From Agapanthus africanus (lineage: Eukaryota > Streptophyta > Magnoliopsida > Asparagales > Amaryllidaceae): DNA of 64,000 nucleotides. This document shows, piece by piece, positions 9,131 through 19,044 of this stretch (the first letter of the stretch is position 1; each line of letters opens with the position of its first letter). The notes beneath the pieces are model-generated. The model had not been told where the DNA came from. It worked only from the letters and a program-made list of their open reading frames with translations, and made no database searches. The DNA lies in assembly GCA_030015575.1 (NCBI GenBank), contig CM057342.1:259246867-259310866 (forward strand), written 5' to 3'. A program made the position numbers and the translations under genes.

Positions 9131-9441
9131 TCGCGGAAAAAGAAACAAAATGAAAAATGAAATTTATGCCCTACAGGTGATGTTACATCAAACCCTGTAT
9201 ACAATCCAAGGGCGTAAACAAATAAGGGATCATACTCCTCTCTCAGGTCTTATCATAAGAAGAAGCCAAATCTCGACAGGTCGCAAATGACCTAGAGGTC
9301 ATCTCAACACTCGTCTCGTAACAACGGATACAACTTCAAGCGAAGTGGAACAGCGGAAACTCCCAGTTCCATGGCTCGGCGATATACAAATCACCCAGAG
9401 TCAAACCCTCATTCCATGAAATACGGATACAATAAAAAAAA

Positions 9442-10629
9442 ATTCCTGGCTACGTGGAAAGCGGCTTATGTCAATCCTGACCCCGTGGAAAACGTCTAGA
9501 GCGGATCCTGGTCCTCGCAGAGCACGACACTGAACCCGTGCGAAGCATCTAGAGCGGAACCTAGTCCTCGCCGAACACGGCAGTGAACCCGTGGGAAGCA
9601 TCTAGAGAAAAAATTCCTGGCTACGTGGAACGCGGCTTATGTCAATCCTGACCCCGTGTGAAACATCCAGAGCAAAAATTCCTGGCTACGTGGAAAGCGG
9701 CTTATGTCAATCCTGACCCCGTGGAAAACGTCCAGAGCGGATCCTGGTCCTCGCAGAGCACGGCACTGAACCCGTGCGAAGCATCCAGAGTGGAACCTAG
9801 TCCTCGCCGAACACGGCAGTGAACCCGTGGGAAGCATCTAGAGAAAAAATTCCTGGCTGCGTGGAACGCGGCTTATGTCAATCCTGACCCCGTGTGAAAC
9901 ATCCAGAGCAAAAATTCCTGGCTACGTGAAACGCGGCTTATGTCAATCCTGACCCCGTGGAAAACGTCCAGAGCGGATCTTGGTCCTCGCAGAGCACGGC
10001 AGTGAACCCGTGCGAAGCATCCAGAGCGGAACCTAGTCCTCGCTGAACACGGCAGTGAACCTGTGGGAAGCATCTAGAGCAAAAATTCCTGGCTACGTGG
10101 AACGCGGCTTATGTCAATCCTGACCCCGTGTGAAACATCCAGAGCAAAAATTCCTGGCTACGTGGAACGCGGCTCATGTCAATCCTGACCCCGTGGAAAA
10201 TGTCCAGAGCGGATCCTGGTCCTCGCAGAGCACGGCACTGAACCCGTGCGAAGCATCCAGAACGGAACCTAGTCCTCGCTGAACACGGCAGTGAACCCGT
10301 GGGAAGCATCTAGAGCAAAAATTCCTGGCTATGTGGAACGCGGCTTATGTCAATCCTGACCCCGTGTGAAACATCCAGAGCAAAAATTCCTGGCTACGTG
10401 GAACGCGGCTCATGTCAATCCTGACCCCGTGGAAAACGTCCAGAGCGGATCCTGGTCCTCGCAGAGCACGGCACTGAACCCGTGCGAAGCATCCAGAGCG
10501 GAACCTAGTCCTCGCTGAACACGGCAGTGAACCCGTGGGAAGCATCTAGAGCAAAAATTCCTGGTTACGTGGAACGCGGCTTATGTCAACCCTGACCCCG
10601 TGGAAAACGTCCAGAGCGGATCCTGGTCC
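9442..10629 (+). repeat. Tandem array of a 236-bp composite unit, about five copies
   Basis: The period is exactly 236 bp between matching points at 9401, 9637, 9873, 10109 and 10345. Each unit has four sub-repeats: two related blocks opening ATTCCTGGCTACGTGG and two shorter blocks containing GCACGG/CCGTGC or CACGG/CCGTG stems. Copies are highly similar, so amplification is recent. Arrays in the 3' untranslated region of Tat elements are known and have been proposed as seeds of satellite DNA. The repeated 66-residue reverse-strand frame follows from the period and is not called as a gene. Confidence 0.9.
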
Positions 10630-10880
10630 ATCGCTATCTCTTGGGAGAACTAAGTTATCTACCAATTATGTTTATCAAGACAACACGCTGATAACAAAAA
10701 GAAAGAAGAAAGCGACAAAGAGAACATCTGATTGGCATTGGATTAAGCATTCGAGACACACTCATTCATGCATGTGCAAAAGACTCAGAACGAGAAATAA
10801 GACAAGCTGGGATAAAACCTCTTCATTAATATTGCCAAAAATAATTCTTACAATCATAAAGTAGTAAACAAGAAATATTA

Positions 10881-11387
10881 TTACAATGGAATAACCTCAG
10901 ATCCGGGGCACGGATTGAGGAAGTCAAAAGTAAGGCCATCCAGAGTTCTTCTGGCCTTTCTGATTATCCTTGTGCGCAGCCTCTCGCGCTCCTGGGTGTC
11001 AAGATCCTCGGCAAGCCCCCCCAGCCTTCGATAAGCAGCGATTATCGTCGTCTGCTGGAAGACTTGATGAAGAATGTCGACGAGGCTGTCCCGTCGATTC
11101 TTCAAGATTAGCCCCGACAGGTGCACTGAATGCACCTTGTCTTCGGCGTCATCCAGCGCATCGAGCGGCATGGCCTCATGGAACCCCGGGAGTGCTCTCC
11201 AAATCGCTCCCAGCATGACTTTAAAGAAAGCTGAACGACGAGGAAGCAGCCAACCAACGCTTGCATGAAGGCGACCCATAACCTCCGCACACTGGGCATC
11301 TGTAAACTCCTGGTTTTGATGACGGCCCTGTACACGGATGTCTTCATAAGTGATGAACTCGTGCAGGCTATATAGACGCACCGCCAT
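10881..11387 (-). CDS. Reverse-strand accessory ORF (antisense ORF) of the Tat element
   Basis: This intact 168-residue ORF runs against the element. The protein is mixed in composition, mostly helical in appearance, with an Arg-rich C-terminal third and no signal peptide or membrane segment. I do not recognise a domain. Extra ORFs in antisense orientation between the coding region and the 3' LTR are known for Tat-lineage Ty3 elements, and position and strand fit. A good 3' splice site (pyrimidine tract ending TTCTTCAG, cut between 11393 and 11392) lies 5 bases before the ATG. A reverse-strand TATA box lies at 12009-12020. Both support an independent spliced antisense transcript. Confidence 0.6.
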   Translation of the reverse strand: MAVRLYSLHEFITYEDIRVQGRHQNQEFTDAQCAEVMGRLHASVGWLLPRRSAFFKVMLGAIWRALPGFHEAMPLDALDDAEDKVHSVHLSGLILKNRRDSLVDILHQVFQQTTIIAAYRRLGGLAEDLDTQERERLRTRIIRKARRTLDGLTFDFLNPCPGSEVIPL

Positions 11388-11563
11388 GATACCTGAAGAA
11401 AACAGTACAGGGAGATTAGCAAATAATAAGATACAGAAAGTTAAAAGTTAAACTCCTTGAGAGCAATGCTTTGCAGACAGGAGTGAATTCGGTCAAAATC
11501 AGTTATGAGGAGAATTTGAAGAAAATCCCTTGAGAACATCGAGAGCTTTGCTCTAAAAAGATG

Positions 11564-11601
<38 letters not shown>

Positions 11602-12273
11602 TCAAATGCCATCTTTAACTTCCAAGATCCATGAAGAATTGTTAAGAGTTCTTCTGTATGATTTAGAAGGAGCAAAGCTCCATTAATGAATTAAGAAAAC
11701 ACAAGGACAATCTTTTAGAGAGCAAAGCTCTATTAATGGAACCCTAATAAGATTCCTTCTAGTGCTCTTTAGATCCTTTCAGACCTATAGAGCAAAGCTC
11801 TGCCAAGTGAAATCCCTGATGGGTTTTCTTTAGACCAGGAATCTATTAAGAGCCAGGCTCTGTTAATTAAAGTTAACTTAATTTAATTTAAATTAATTAC
11901 CTCAAAAGTTCTAAGAAATTCTAATTCTTAGAGCTCTTAAAGACAAGAGCAAATCTCTGAAGAAATTTTTTTTTTGAAGGTGATAATCATCTCTTGAGGA
12001 CTAAAGGTCCTATTTATAGGCACCAAACGCCCTTTCAACTTCCGAGAGTTGCCGCGACGGTTGGAATTCTGCCACCGCCGCGCTCACGTTTGGAGCGCCA
12101 CGTAAGCGCAACGGTGGGGGGGCATTTGTTTACCCCAATCAGAGCAGAGCTCTGTTCTAATTCCAAGACGGGAGACGAAGCAACGCTTTTGCTTCCCCCA
12201 ATCAGAGCAAAGCTCTACTTTGAAAATTTAAACTTTAATAAATGAAGCAACGCTTCAGATCCTCTGCGCTGCG
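11388..12273 (-). promoter_or_regulatory. Upstream region of the antisense ORF, with AGAGC hairpins
   Basis: The stretch lies between the antisense ORF and the part shared with the left LTR. On the reverse strand CCTATAAATAGG (12009-12020) is a TATA-box candidate. Repeated hairpins have AGAGC/GCTCT or closely related stems and a 3-base loop: 11542-11554, 11669-11681 (GGAGC), 11719-11731, 11789-11801, 11849-11861, 12141-12153, 12204-12216, and GAAGCAACGCTTC at 12244-12256. An ATA/TAA microsatellite lies at about 11567-11601. Whether this is internal or part of the right LTR cannot be settled, because the left LTR lacks it. Confidence 0.55.
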
Positions 12274-14709
12274 CGCAGGGCGCCACGTGTCAAAATCAGA
12301 CACGCCAGCGCAGAGAGCGCAGCGCCCAAGGCAGCGCGCCCAATTAGAGCAAAGCTCCACTAAAAAACAAAAGGAAGCAACTCTTCAGTTGCGCAGGCAC
12401 TGCGCTGCGCGACACGTGTCAGCGCAGATGCGCTAGCGCAGTGGCGCTGCGCTGTGCGCTGCTTGACACGTGTCAGCGCAGATGCGCTGCGCTTTGCGCT
12501 GCGCGACATGTGGCAGCGCAGATGCGCTAGCGCAGTTGCGCTGCGCTGTGCGCTGCTTGACACGTGTCACGCGCTGGGGTATTTGCGCTAAACAGAATTG
12601 AAATTTTAAAGAAATCTTTCTGTTCTTGTTAAAACAAGAAGATTTTCTTCTGTAAACAAAAGCTCTTGGATCAAAGATCCAACGGTGGGGAAAATTCCCC
12701 AAATCACTCAGAGAAAGATCTCGTTAACAAATTCAACAAACTGATGGGCACTATATAAAGACCCCTAGACCTCAAATCAAAGGCATGAACATTATCATTG
12801 AGAACTCTGAAGAATTGGAGAGAATTCCTCAAGAACAAAAAAGGTAAAAACCTTTAGAAAAAATAGAAAATTCTCTTAAAAACAGATTATTAATCTGAGA
12901 AGAAGATCAATGATAAAAAGAAAAATAAGTAATAATAGTGCTTTGCACTTTTTATGAACCATGGGTTCTCTGAAATAAGGGAAACAAGAAAAACTTGTTC
13001 TCTTTGATCTAAATTAAATCAAGAAAACAAACAGTGCTTTGCAGTTTTTCATGAACCATTGGTTCTGGAATCTAAAAGATTCTCAAGATAATAGTGCTCT
13101 GCACTTGCAAATCTGTACTGTTGCGCTCTTGGGTTGGCACAAGCCACCAGAGAGCGCCACGTGTAAGCATCTGAACCATTTGCGCTATGAGCTTTTGAAA
13201 TAGAGCCTTGCTCTTTGAAACTGGCGCAACTCACCATAACGCGCCATGTGTCAACAACACAAGCGCAGCGCACTGGCGCAGCGCACTGCGCTTGCATGAC
13301 ACGTGTCATCACCATAAGCGCTTGCGCTCAGTGATTGGCGCAAAGCGCCTGACAAATGCAATGCATTTCTTTTGCTAAAGGGTCAGGCCCAAATCAAAAA
13401 GGCCTAGTAGGCCTAATTAAATTGCAAAGCAATAAATGAGCAAAGCCCAAAACAAATTGATGCTCTGCATCACTTATAAACGGGCAGAGCCCAAGGAAAA
13501 TGCAAATCAGTGCTCTGCATCCTTTATGGGCAAAGCCCAAACAAAAATAAAAAGTAATGCAACGCATTATTTAAATGTGGGCAGGCCTAGTAGGCCGAAG
13601 ATAAATAAAGGCGTTGAATATTTTTCAACTGCACTTAGCCCAATCATGGCCGTAAGTCCTCAAACTAAATTGACCGAGCACAGCCGCTCTCCTAAATCAA
13701 TTTACAACCGGTTCAAGGGTATATCTCTGAACTCCTCTAACACCTATCGTTGTAATCCTTCAACGACGTCAGAGAGGTGACGGGTCCCGACGACCACACA
13801 TCAATACGGACTGCGGGGTCCTTAAATTCATGGACCGAAACGTCCTTAAACTAATATTGGACCGAGACGTCCTTAAACTAATGATGGACCACCACGTCTC
13901 TAAACTGGCGATGGACCACCACGTCTTTAAACTGGAACATGAACCACCACGTCCCTAAACTGGAACAGTAGAGCCTTCGAACGCTCTTCTGTCGGATCTA
14001 AACGATCCCACTTAAGTAGATCTTAGCCCTAAACAAGGCTAACGTATCCTTAAGCATTTCAACAGACTCCATATTCCCTAATCAACTTCGGTTCAAGGGT
14101 ACATCTCTGAACTCCTCTGACACCTATCGTTGTAATCCTTCAACGACGTCAGAGAGGTGACGAGTCCCGACGGCCATATATTAAATGGATCACCACGTTA
14201 AGTTGATCTTAGTCTCAAATGAGACTAACGTATCCTTAACGAACGTTTAAGTTGATCTTAGCCTCAATACGGCTAACGTATCCTTAAACTAAAAACACCA
14301 AACCCAAGTCTAAGTAAATACGGATTTGGACTAATCCACGTCCTACGGGTGACGGCATTACTCAGTCTCCGTATACAATCCACGGGCAACCACAAACAAA
14401 ACAAACACACACGACACGAAGTGAAATTCTGGAGAAGGAGAAAGTGGCTACCGCGATGCGGTAGCGTAATTAACTGCAGGGGCTTGCGCCTGCAGGGAAG
14501 AGCATCCCCACAATCAAAAACCCCTCTAGCGAGGGGGAATCTGACGAAATCTGCTACATCGGCCACATCCGTCTAAACCTCTGATACACGGTGCCATAAA
14601 TCAACTTGGTATCTTCGGAGAGGTGGACGGATAAAACCATATAGCATCTGCCCCGAATCTCAGGCAAGACGTCTTCACGCACGTCTCAGCCGCCATTCGG
14701 AGGGGAACA
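12274..14709 (+). repeat. Right LTR of the Tat element
   Basis: It repeats 1305-3767, including the CACGTG block, the TATA box (12752-12759), the hairpin array and the terminal GGGGAACA. Small differences are scattered along it. The following base, 14710, begins the flanking Athila-like sequence. Confidence 0.8.
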
Positions 14710-14722
14710 TCCATAATCCACT

Positions 14723-15160
14723 TTGTATCAACCATTTCAACCTTCACCACCTTCTTACGTTGATACCACTTTTTCGAGTCCTGTTGTAACTCCGAAACCC
14801 ATGTCTATTGCTGAACACATTGAACAATCTCGTAACCGATCTTTCACTCCTTTCAACACTTCCAGTTCTTGGGATCAACAAGTCCATTCACCTTTTTATC
14901 CAAATGTTGATCTTACTCCTGTCCAACCATTCAATTCCTACCAGCCCTACCCAACTTTCACACCTTCCCTAGACATTGCTTCTACACAGCCATTTGGGAG
15001 TTTCCAAAATCCAAACAATTTTGAATCTTTTACCGAAACCCTTTCACAACCCATGTCTAGTCTAGAACAATCGTTGGAGGATTATATGGTAGCGACAAAC
15101 CAAATGATTAGGAATGTGGATGCGTCCATGCCGCCCTTATGCTACCTAGTGAACCGGTAG
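14723..15160 (+). CDS. Pro/Ser/Phe-rich ORF of the Athila-like remnant
   Basis: This 145-residue ORF is rich in Pro, Ser, Thr, Phe and Gln, with repeated QPF and PSPP-like stretches and no recognised domain. It is part of the fossil. The beginning of the original frame may have been displaced by the Tat insertion just upstream. Function unknown. Confidence 0.4.
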   Translation: MYQPFQPSPPSYVDTTFSSPVVTPKPMSIAEHIEQSRNRSFTPFNTSSSWDQQVHSPFYPNVDLTPVQPFNSYQPYPTFTPSLDIASTQPFGSFQNPNNFESFTETLSQPMSSLEQSLEDYMVATNQMIRNVDASMPPLCYLVNR

Positions 15161-16539
15161 CTAGTTTCCAACTAGCTCCAAAAATTCCAATGTATGATGC
15201 GGCGGTTAGACAGAGTGAGAATTTGAGTGGAGAAAGTGAGCTATACACCCTTCCAAATCAAACCTACCCATACCCAATTGAATTCCACAACTCCGGTTTT
15301 GAATGTCTATCAAATGTTCCAAATGATTCACCAGTTGAAGATAGAACGTCTAATGAGTTGTGTGACTTTGTAGTGCTTGATTTGCCATATTGTGAAGGGT
15401 CCCCTTCGAGTGAAACCATCACCAATCCCTTTGATCTCTACACCTCCAATCTAGAACCTGAATTGATAGATATCCATGCTTTTGATGAGGTGTCCGAAAG
15501 AATTGACTTTCACTTGATTGAGGATATAGACGTCGGGAATATTTTGGATGATGAATCCGTAGATTTGACTGAAATTTTATCTCCAATTCATCATCCCGAG
15601 TCATTAAATGTTTCTCCCGAACTTCATATGCGTCTTGATTTTGATGATAATTGCATGGATGAGATAATTTTTAAGGAGAATTATGAGGAGAGTATTGAGG
15701 ATAATATTGAGGATGAACCTTTTTTGTTTGATGAGTCGGATTTTCCAATTCATCCTCCTGAACCTTTAACTGTTATACTTCCTAAATCACCCCTCTTTTC
15801 CATCGTTCCGACCACGCAGGAGGACTGTGAGCTTGAAAGATTTCTATTCGATCACAGCAGTTTGGACGCCACTAGTGCGTACCTCTTTGAATCTGACACA
15901 GTTCTCACAGACGATAATGATTACGAGTGTTTCACTTTTTCGGACGATTTTGAAGACTCACCGCCCGAGTTTGAGTCCTTTGAATTTTCAGATGAGTTAG
16001 TTGAACCATCAGACTCGGTTGCTTACAGTCATTTCGAACCATTGATGGAATCCTTCAAGTTCGAGACAGATTACTTAGGTGAGAATAAGACTATCCCTAA
16101 ATCACTCCCTTTCGTCCTTCCTATCGTTTCGACTACGCAAGACTCCGTCGCGTTTCCATTTTCAATGGAGGGTTTACCAAGTTCGACGTACCCATGTTTT
16201 CTTACGAATCTTGAGGGATTTGACACCATTTCTCGACGAGTTGATAGATTAGCACAATCACTTTTAACACATCGGTCATCACAACTTGTGCTAATTTATT
16301 CACTCGATTTACATCCTCAAGTTCGTACTACACTTCTTTCTCTTTTCCGCCATTCTCCTCCTCCACCGAGACCACATACCGTTTCTATCTCCACACGGTC
16401 TCGTGTGCGTCTCATTTCTTTTCTTTACACTCCATTCTTTCACCAATCCCACCATTATCACGATAAAAATTTTGAATGGTTGGTGCTAACCTTTGGTCTG
16501 TGTAAGGCCTTGTATAGTTTGATTTTTTCTCCTTCCTAA
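15139..16539 (+). CDS. Acidic ORF of the Athila-like remnant, function unknown
   Basis: This 466-residue ORF is strongly acidic over its first 330 residues, with many Asp and Glu and repeated SDE, FDD and FEFSDE patches. Its C-terminal end is more basic and hydrophobic. I see no protease, polymerase or integrase motif and no convincing envelope features. Its place before the AAGTTTGGGGG motifs suggests an accessory ORF in the 3' part of an LTR element. Unrecognised. Confidence 0.45.
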   Translation: MLPSEPVASFQLAPKIPMYDAAVRQSENLSGESELYTLPNQTYPYPIEFHNSGFECLSNVPNDSPVEDRTSNELCDFVVLDLPYCEGSPSSETITNPFDLYTSNLEPELIDIHAFDEVSERIDFHLIEDIDVGNILDDESVDLTEILSPIHHPESLNVSPELHMRLDFDDNCMDEIIFKENYEESIEDNIEDEPFLFDESDFPIHPPEPLTVILPKSPLFSIVPTTQEDCELERFLFDHSSLDATSAYLFESDTVLTDDNDYECFTFSDDFEDSPPEFESFEFSDELVEPSDSVAYSHFEPLMESFKFETDYLGENKTIPKSLPFVLPIVSTTQDSVAFPFSMEGLPSSTYPCFLTNLEGFDTISRRVDRLAQSLLTHRSSQLVLIYSLDLHPQVRTTLLSLFRHSPPPPRPHTVSISTRSRVRLISFLYTPFFHQSHHYHDKNFEWLVLTFGLCKALYSLIFSPS

Positions 16540-18088
16540 CTCTGAACTTTAACGCTTAAAACAATGGAAACACTGTTTCACTTAAGTTTGGGGGGAATCT
16601 TATTGTATATATATTTTGTTTTTCTTTTAACAATAAAATTTTTTTAAAAAAAGTAAAAAAAAAATTAAAATAAATAATTTTTTTAAAATAAATAAACAGG
16701 GGAGTACCGACAACTTTGACCCTCTTGGTGTAGCCTGACAGTGAGGACACTGTCAAGTTTAAGTTTGGGGGTATGCTCGGTAAGCTTTCTTCCTTCACAT
16801 TCATATGTATATTTTTGCATTTGCATACTTGTTTTAAAACCCATAAAAAATTGAAAATTTTAAAAATTATAAAAATGAAAGTATTCAATCTTGGCCATAA
16901 TTGACTTGAGTTTGACAAAAAGGTTAACTAGCTAGGAACAACTAGATCTTAGATTTCGTAAATTAAAAACCCTAAAAATAACTTTTCTTAAAGTTTAACG
17001 GTAGAAAGTATATGTCTTTGTAGTTTATTTAGAAATAGGCAAATTTTGAGTTCACTTCTTGGGCTAAGTTAAAATAAGAGAAAAGTATTGATATTTTTAT
17101 TAAAATATGAGTTTGAAAAATAATTCCTAAGCTTAAGTCTAAATTCTGAAAATATATACCCTACAAATTGCACAAACACGCACCTTGAAACTTGGAATAG
17201 TAAAGGAGACCTTGAAATGCTCTTGTCTAAAGTCCTTAGTACGAAGAAAATAAAATAAAAATAAAAGTGTGAATAAAGAGATAATAAAAAAATGAACACT
17301 GGTTTTTGTAATTACTTGAGGCTGAAAAATAGAAAAAATATTTAGCGAGGGTGCTTCATCACCTAGTGCCTTAGACCAACTAGTTTGGAAGTCACTGCTA
17401 AAAGCCTTAGGTGTTACAAGACTAGGAAGTACGCTTTAATGTGCAAACACTTTTTGTAATCGGTTGTTGGTACCTCAAGAAATATTAACAGTCGCATGAA
17501 GGATGTGTAAGCAAAATTCATCTAAAAATTCACCAATTAAGAGGTGCTTTGGACAACGGACAAGAGTATGATAGCTTGATTTGAATTTCCAAGTGTAGGG
17601 GTGATTCATACACACACGTAGGGGTATGTGATTGGGGTTTGGATAAGAGATAGGAATGAAGAATAAGACTTGTATCTTTAATAGAGATGATAAAAATTCC
17701 TAAGTTGAGATAGAACCCTAGAAGGAAAACTTAAAAGATGCTAAAAGCTAAGTAAGTCTACAGAATATATATAATCTTAAGTTAAATGATAAGGAAGCAT
17801 GAAAAATACGGGTGGATAATTTCTGAATCAAAGATAATAGAGTTCTTGTTAGAAAACCTAATTGGAGAATAAAAGTCGATAAACCAAATTGATAGGATTT
17901 TGTGGGTAGTATCCGCTGAAAACCCTCAGGAGACAACACTCCTCCTACTAGGGTCACCTAGAGGTTTAACGGCTTGTTGCACGAGCTCAGTGCAATCGCG
18001 TTTCCCTGCGAAAGTGAGGTTAGGTTTTTTGTTAAGAATAAAAACTAGGTTTGCTCGAGGACGAGCAAAAGATAAGTTTGGGGGTATT
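16540..18088 (+). other. AT-rich 3' non-coding region of the Athila-like remnant
   Basis: No gene is seen. The region has long A/T tracts and the polypurine-like AAGTTTGGGGG at 16584, 16761 and 18074. The last, preceded by CTCGAGGACGAGC at about 18053-18065, is the likely primer of plus-strand synthesis. Confidence 0.5.
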
Positions 18089-19039
18089 TGTTCATATCAT
18101 AATTTTGCATTATTATATTCCCCATTCTTATACGTTTTACAAATAAACAGGTGCTTTTGACCCATGTCTGCTACATAGTTACAGATTACAGATTCTCGGG
18201 ATAAAAACAGTGAAAAAGACAAAAGACGATACAAAAGTGAGACTGCGACCGATAAATGGTGGAATCTTGATCGTGCCCACATCTTGAGGAACATTGAAGA
18301 TCAATTAACAAGTTCACAAAGAACAAAAACAGCGCAAGGTTCAAGACTTCGTCACGAAGCAACGGTAAGTCCACTACAATTATTCACTGTGGAGATCTGG
18401 AAGAAATCTAGAAGCCAATATGAGAAAAAAACTGAAGAAAATTGAAGGAAACATGCACCAGAAGCAACCAGGAGAAATTGAGCCCGCAAGCCCCACATAC
18501 GGCCGCGGAACCGCGGCCAAACGTGGGCTTTGGCCGTGGATCCGTGGCCACGTGGCCTAAGTGTCGGTGCGAAATTTCAGAGACGGTGGCGTGCGTTGAC
18601 TAGGTCTTTTTCTTAGGGGGTAAAATTGTAAAAGCAGACGTGACTCGACTGTAACCCTAGGGTTTCTATGAATCTATAAATAGAAGCCCTAAAACCTTTT
18701 TTAGGTTATGCCTCTTCTTGTGCCTCATTTTATTTATCAAATTCAGATCTGTAAATTTCTGCAATGTATGAAGAGAGCATCAAATAAAAATTAGAGTAAG
18801 TTTTCTTTATCTTGTCCTAGTTAAATTTATTTTCCTGCCCTAGTATAGATTTTATTTATCTGCCCTAATATAGATTTTATTTATCTGCCCTAGTTATAAC
18901 TTTTAATTATTTGCCCTAGTTTAGATAATTAGGTTTTTAGTGATAATCGATTCGACAACAATCGGAATTAACTCGTTAGAACAATTAGGAAATACACAAA
19001 ATCTCTGTGGACCGACCCGTACTCACCGGCTAGCTACCA
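18089..19039 (+). repeat. Probable 3' LTR of the Athila-like remnant
   Basis: It begins TGTTCATATC just after the polypurine motif and may end CTACCA before a GCGACGCCGTT stretch that resembles an Athila primer site. It contains a G/C palindrome GGCCGCGGAACCGCGGCC (about 18502-18519) and a TATA-like CTATAAATAGAAG near 18675. No second copy is in the window, so the ends are tentative. Confidence 0.4.
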
Positions 19040-19044
19040 AGCGA

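Larger units (their letters stand above)
1305..14709 (+). mobile_element. Ty3-type LTR element of the Tat lineage, apparently non-autonomous, broken
   Basis: Two near-identical direct repeats (1305-3767 and 12274-14709) bracket an internal region with, in order, a primer-binding-site-like sequence, a capsid-type coding region, a long non-coding region full of tandem repeats, and a reverse-strand ORF before the right LTR. Tat-lineage elements are known for repeat-rich 3' untranslated regions and for extra, sometimes antisense, ORFs there. I see no reverse transcriptase or integrase between 7.7 and 10.9 kb, so the copy would depend on enzymes supplied in trans. The LTR copies differ by a few percent by eye, so insertion is fairly recent. 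No target duplication could be matched because the left end is unclear. It lies inside an Athila-like remnant. Confidence 0.8.
14710..19039 (+). mobile_element. Athila-like Ty3 remnant, 3' part
   Basis: This fossil contains two ORFs of unknown type, a long AT-rich non-coding region, and the motif AAGTTTGGGGG three times (about 16584, 16761 and 18074). The last copy follows GAGGACGAGC and directly precedes a probable LTR at 18089, the usual arrangement of polypurine tract and 3' LTR in Athila-type elements. The Tat element is inserted at its left side, so its left part would lie beyond the window. It appears inserted into a copia integrase region. It is broken and clearly older than the Tat insertion. 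Confidence 0.55.

Noticed and set aside
9401-10545. Five repeated 66-codon reverse-strand ORFs in the 236-bp array
   Set aside because: They follow from the tandem repeat, recur at its exact period, and have no independent start context.
9442-10629. Regular direct repeats suggesting a CRISPR array
   Set aside because: Units are 236 bp and contiguous, spacers are not unique, and the context is a plant retrotransposon.
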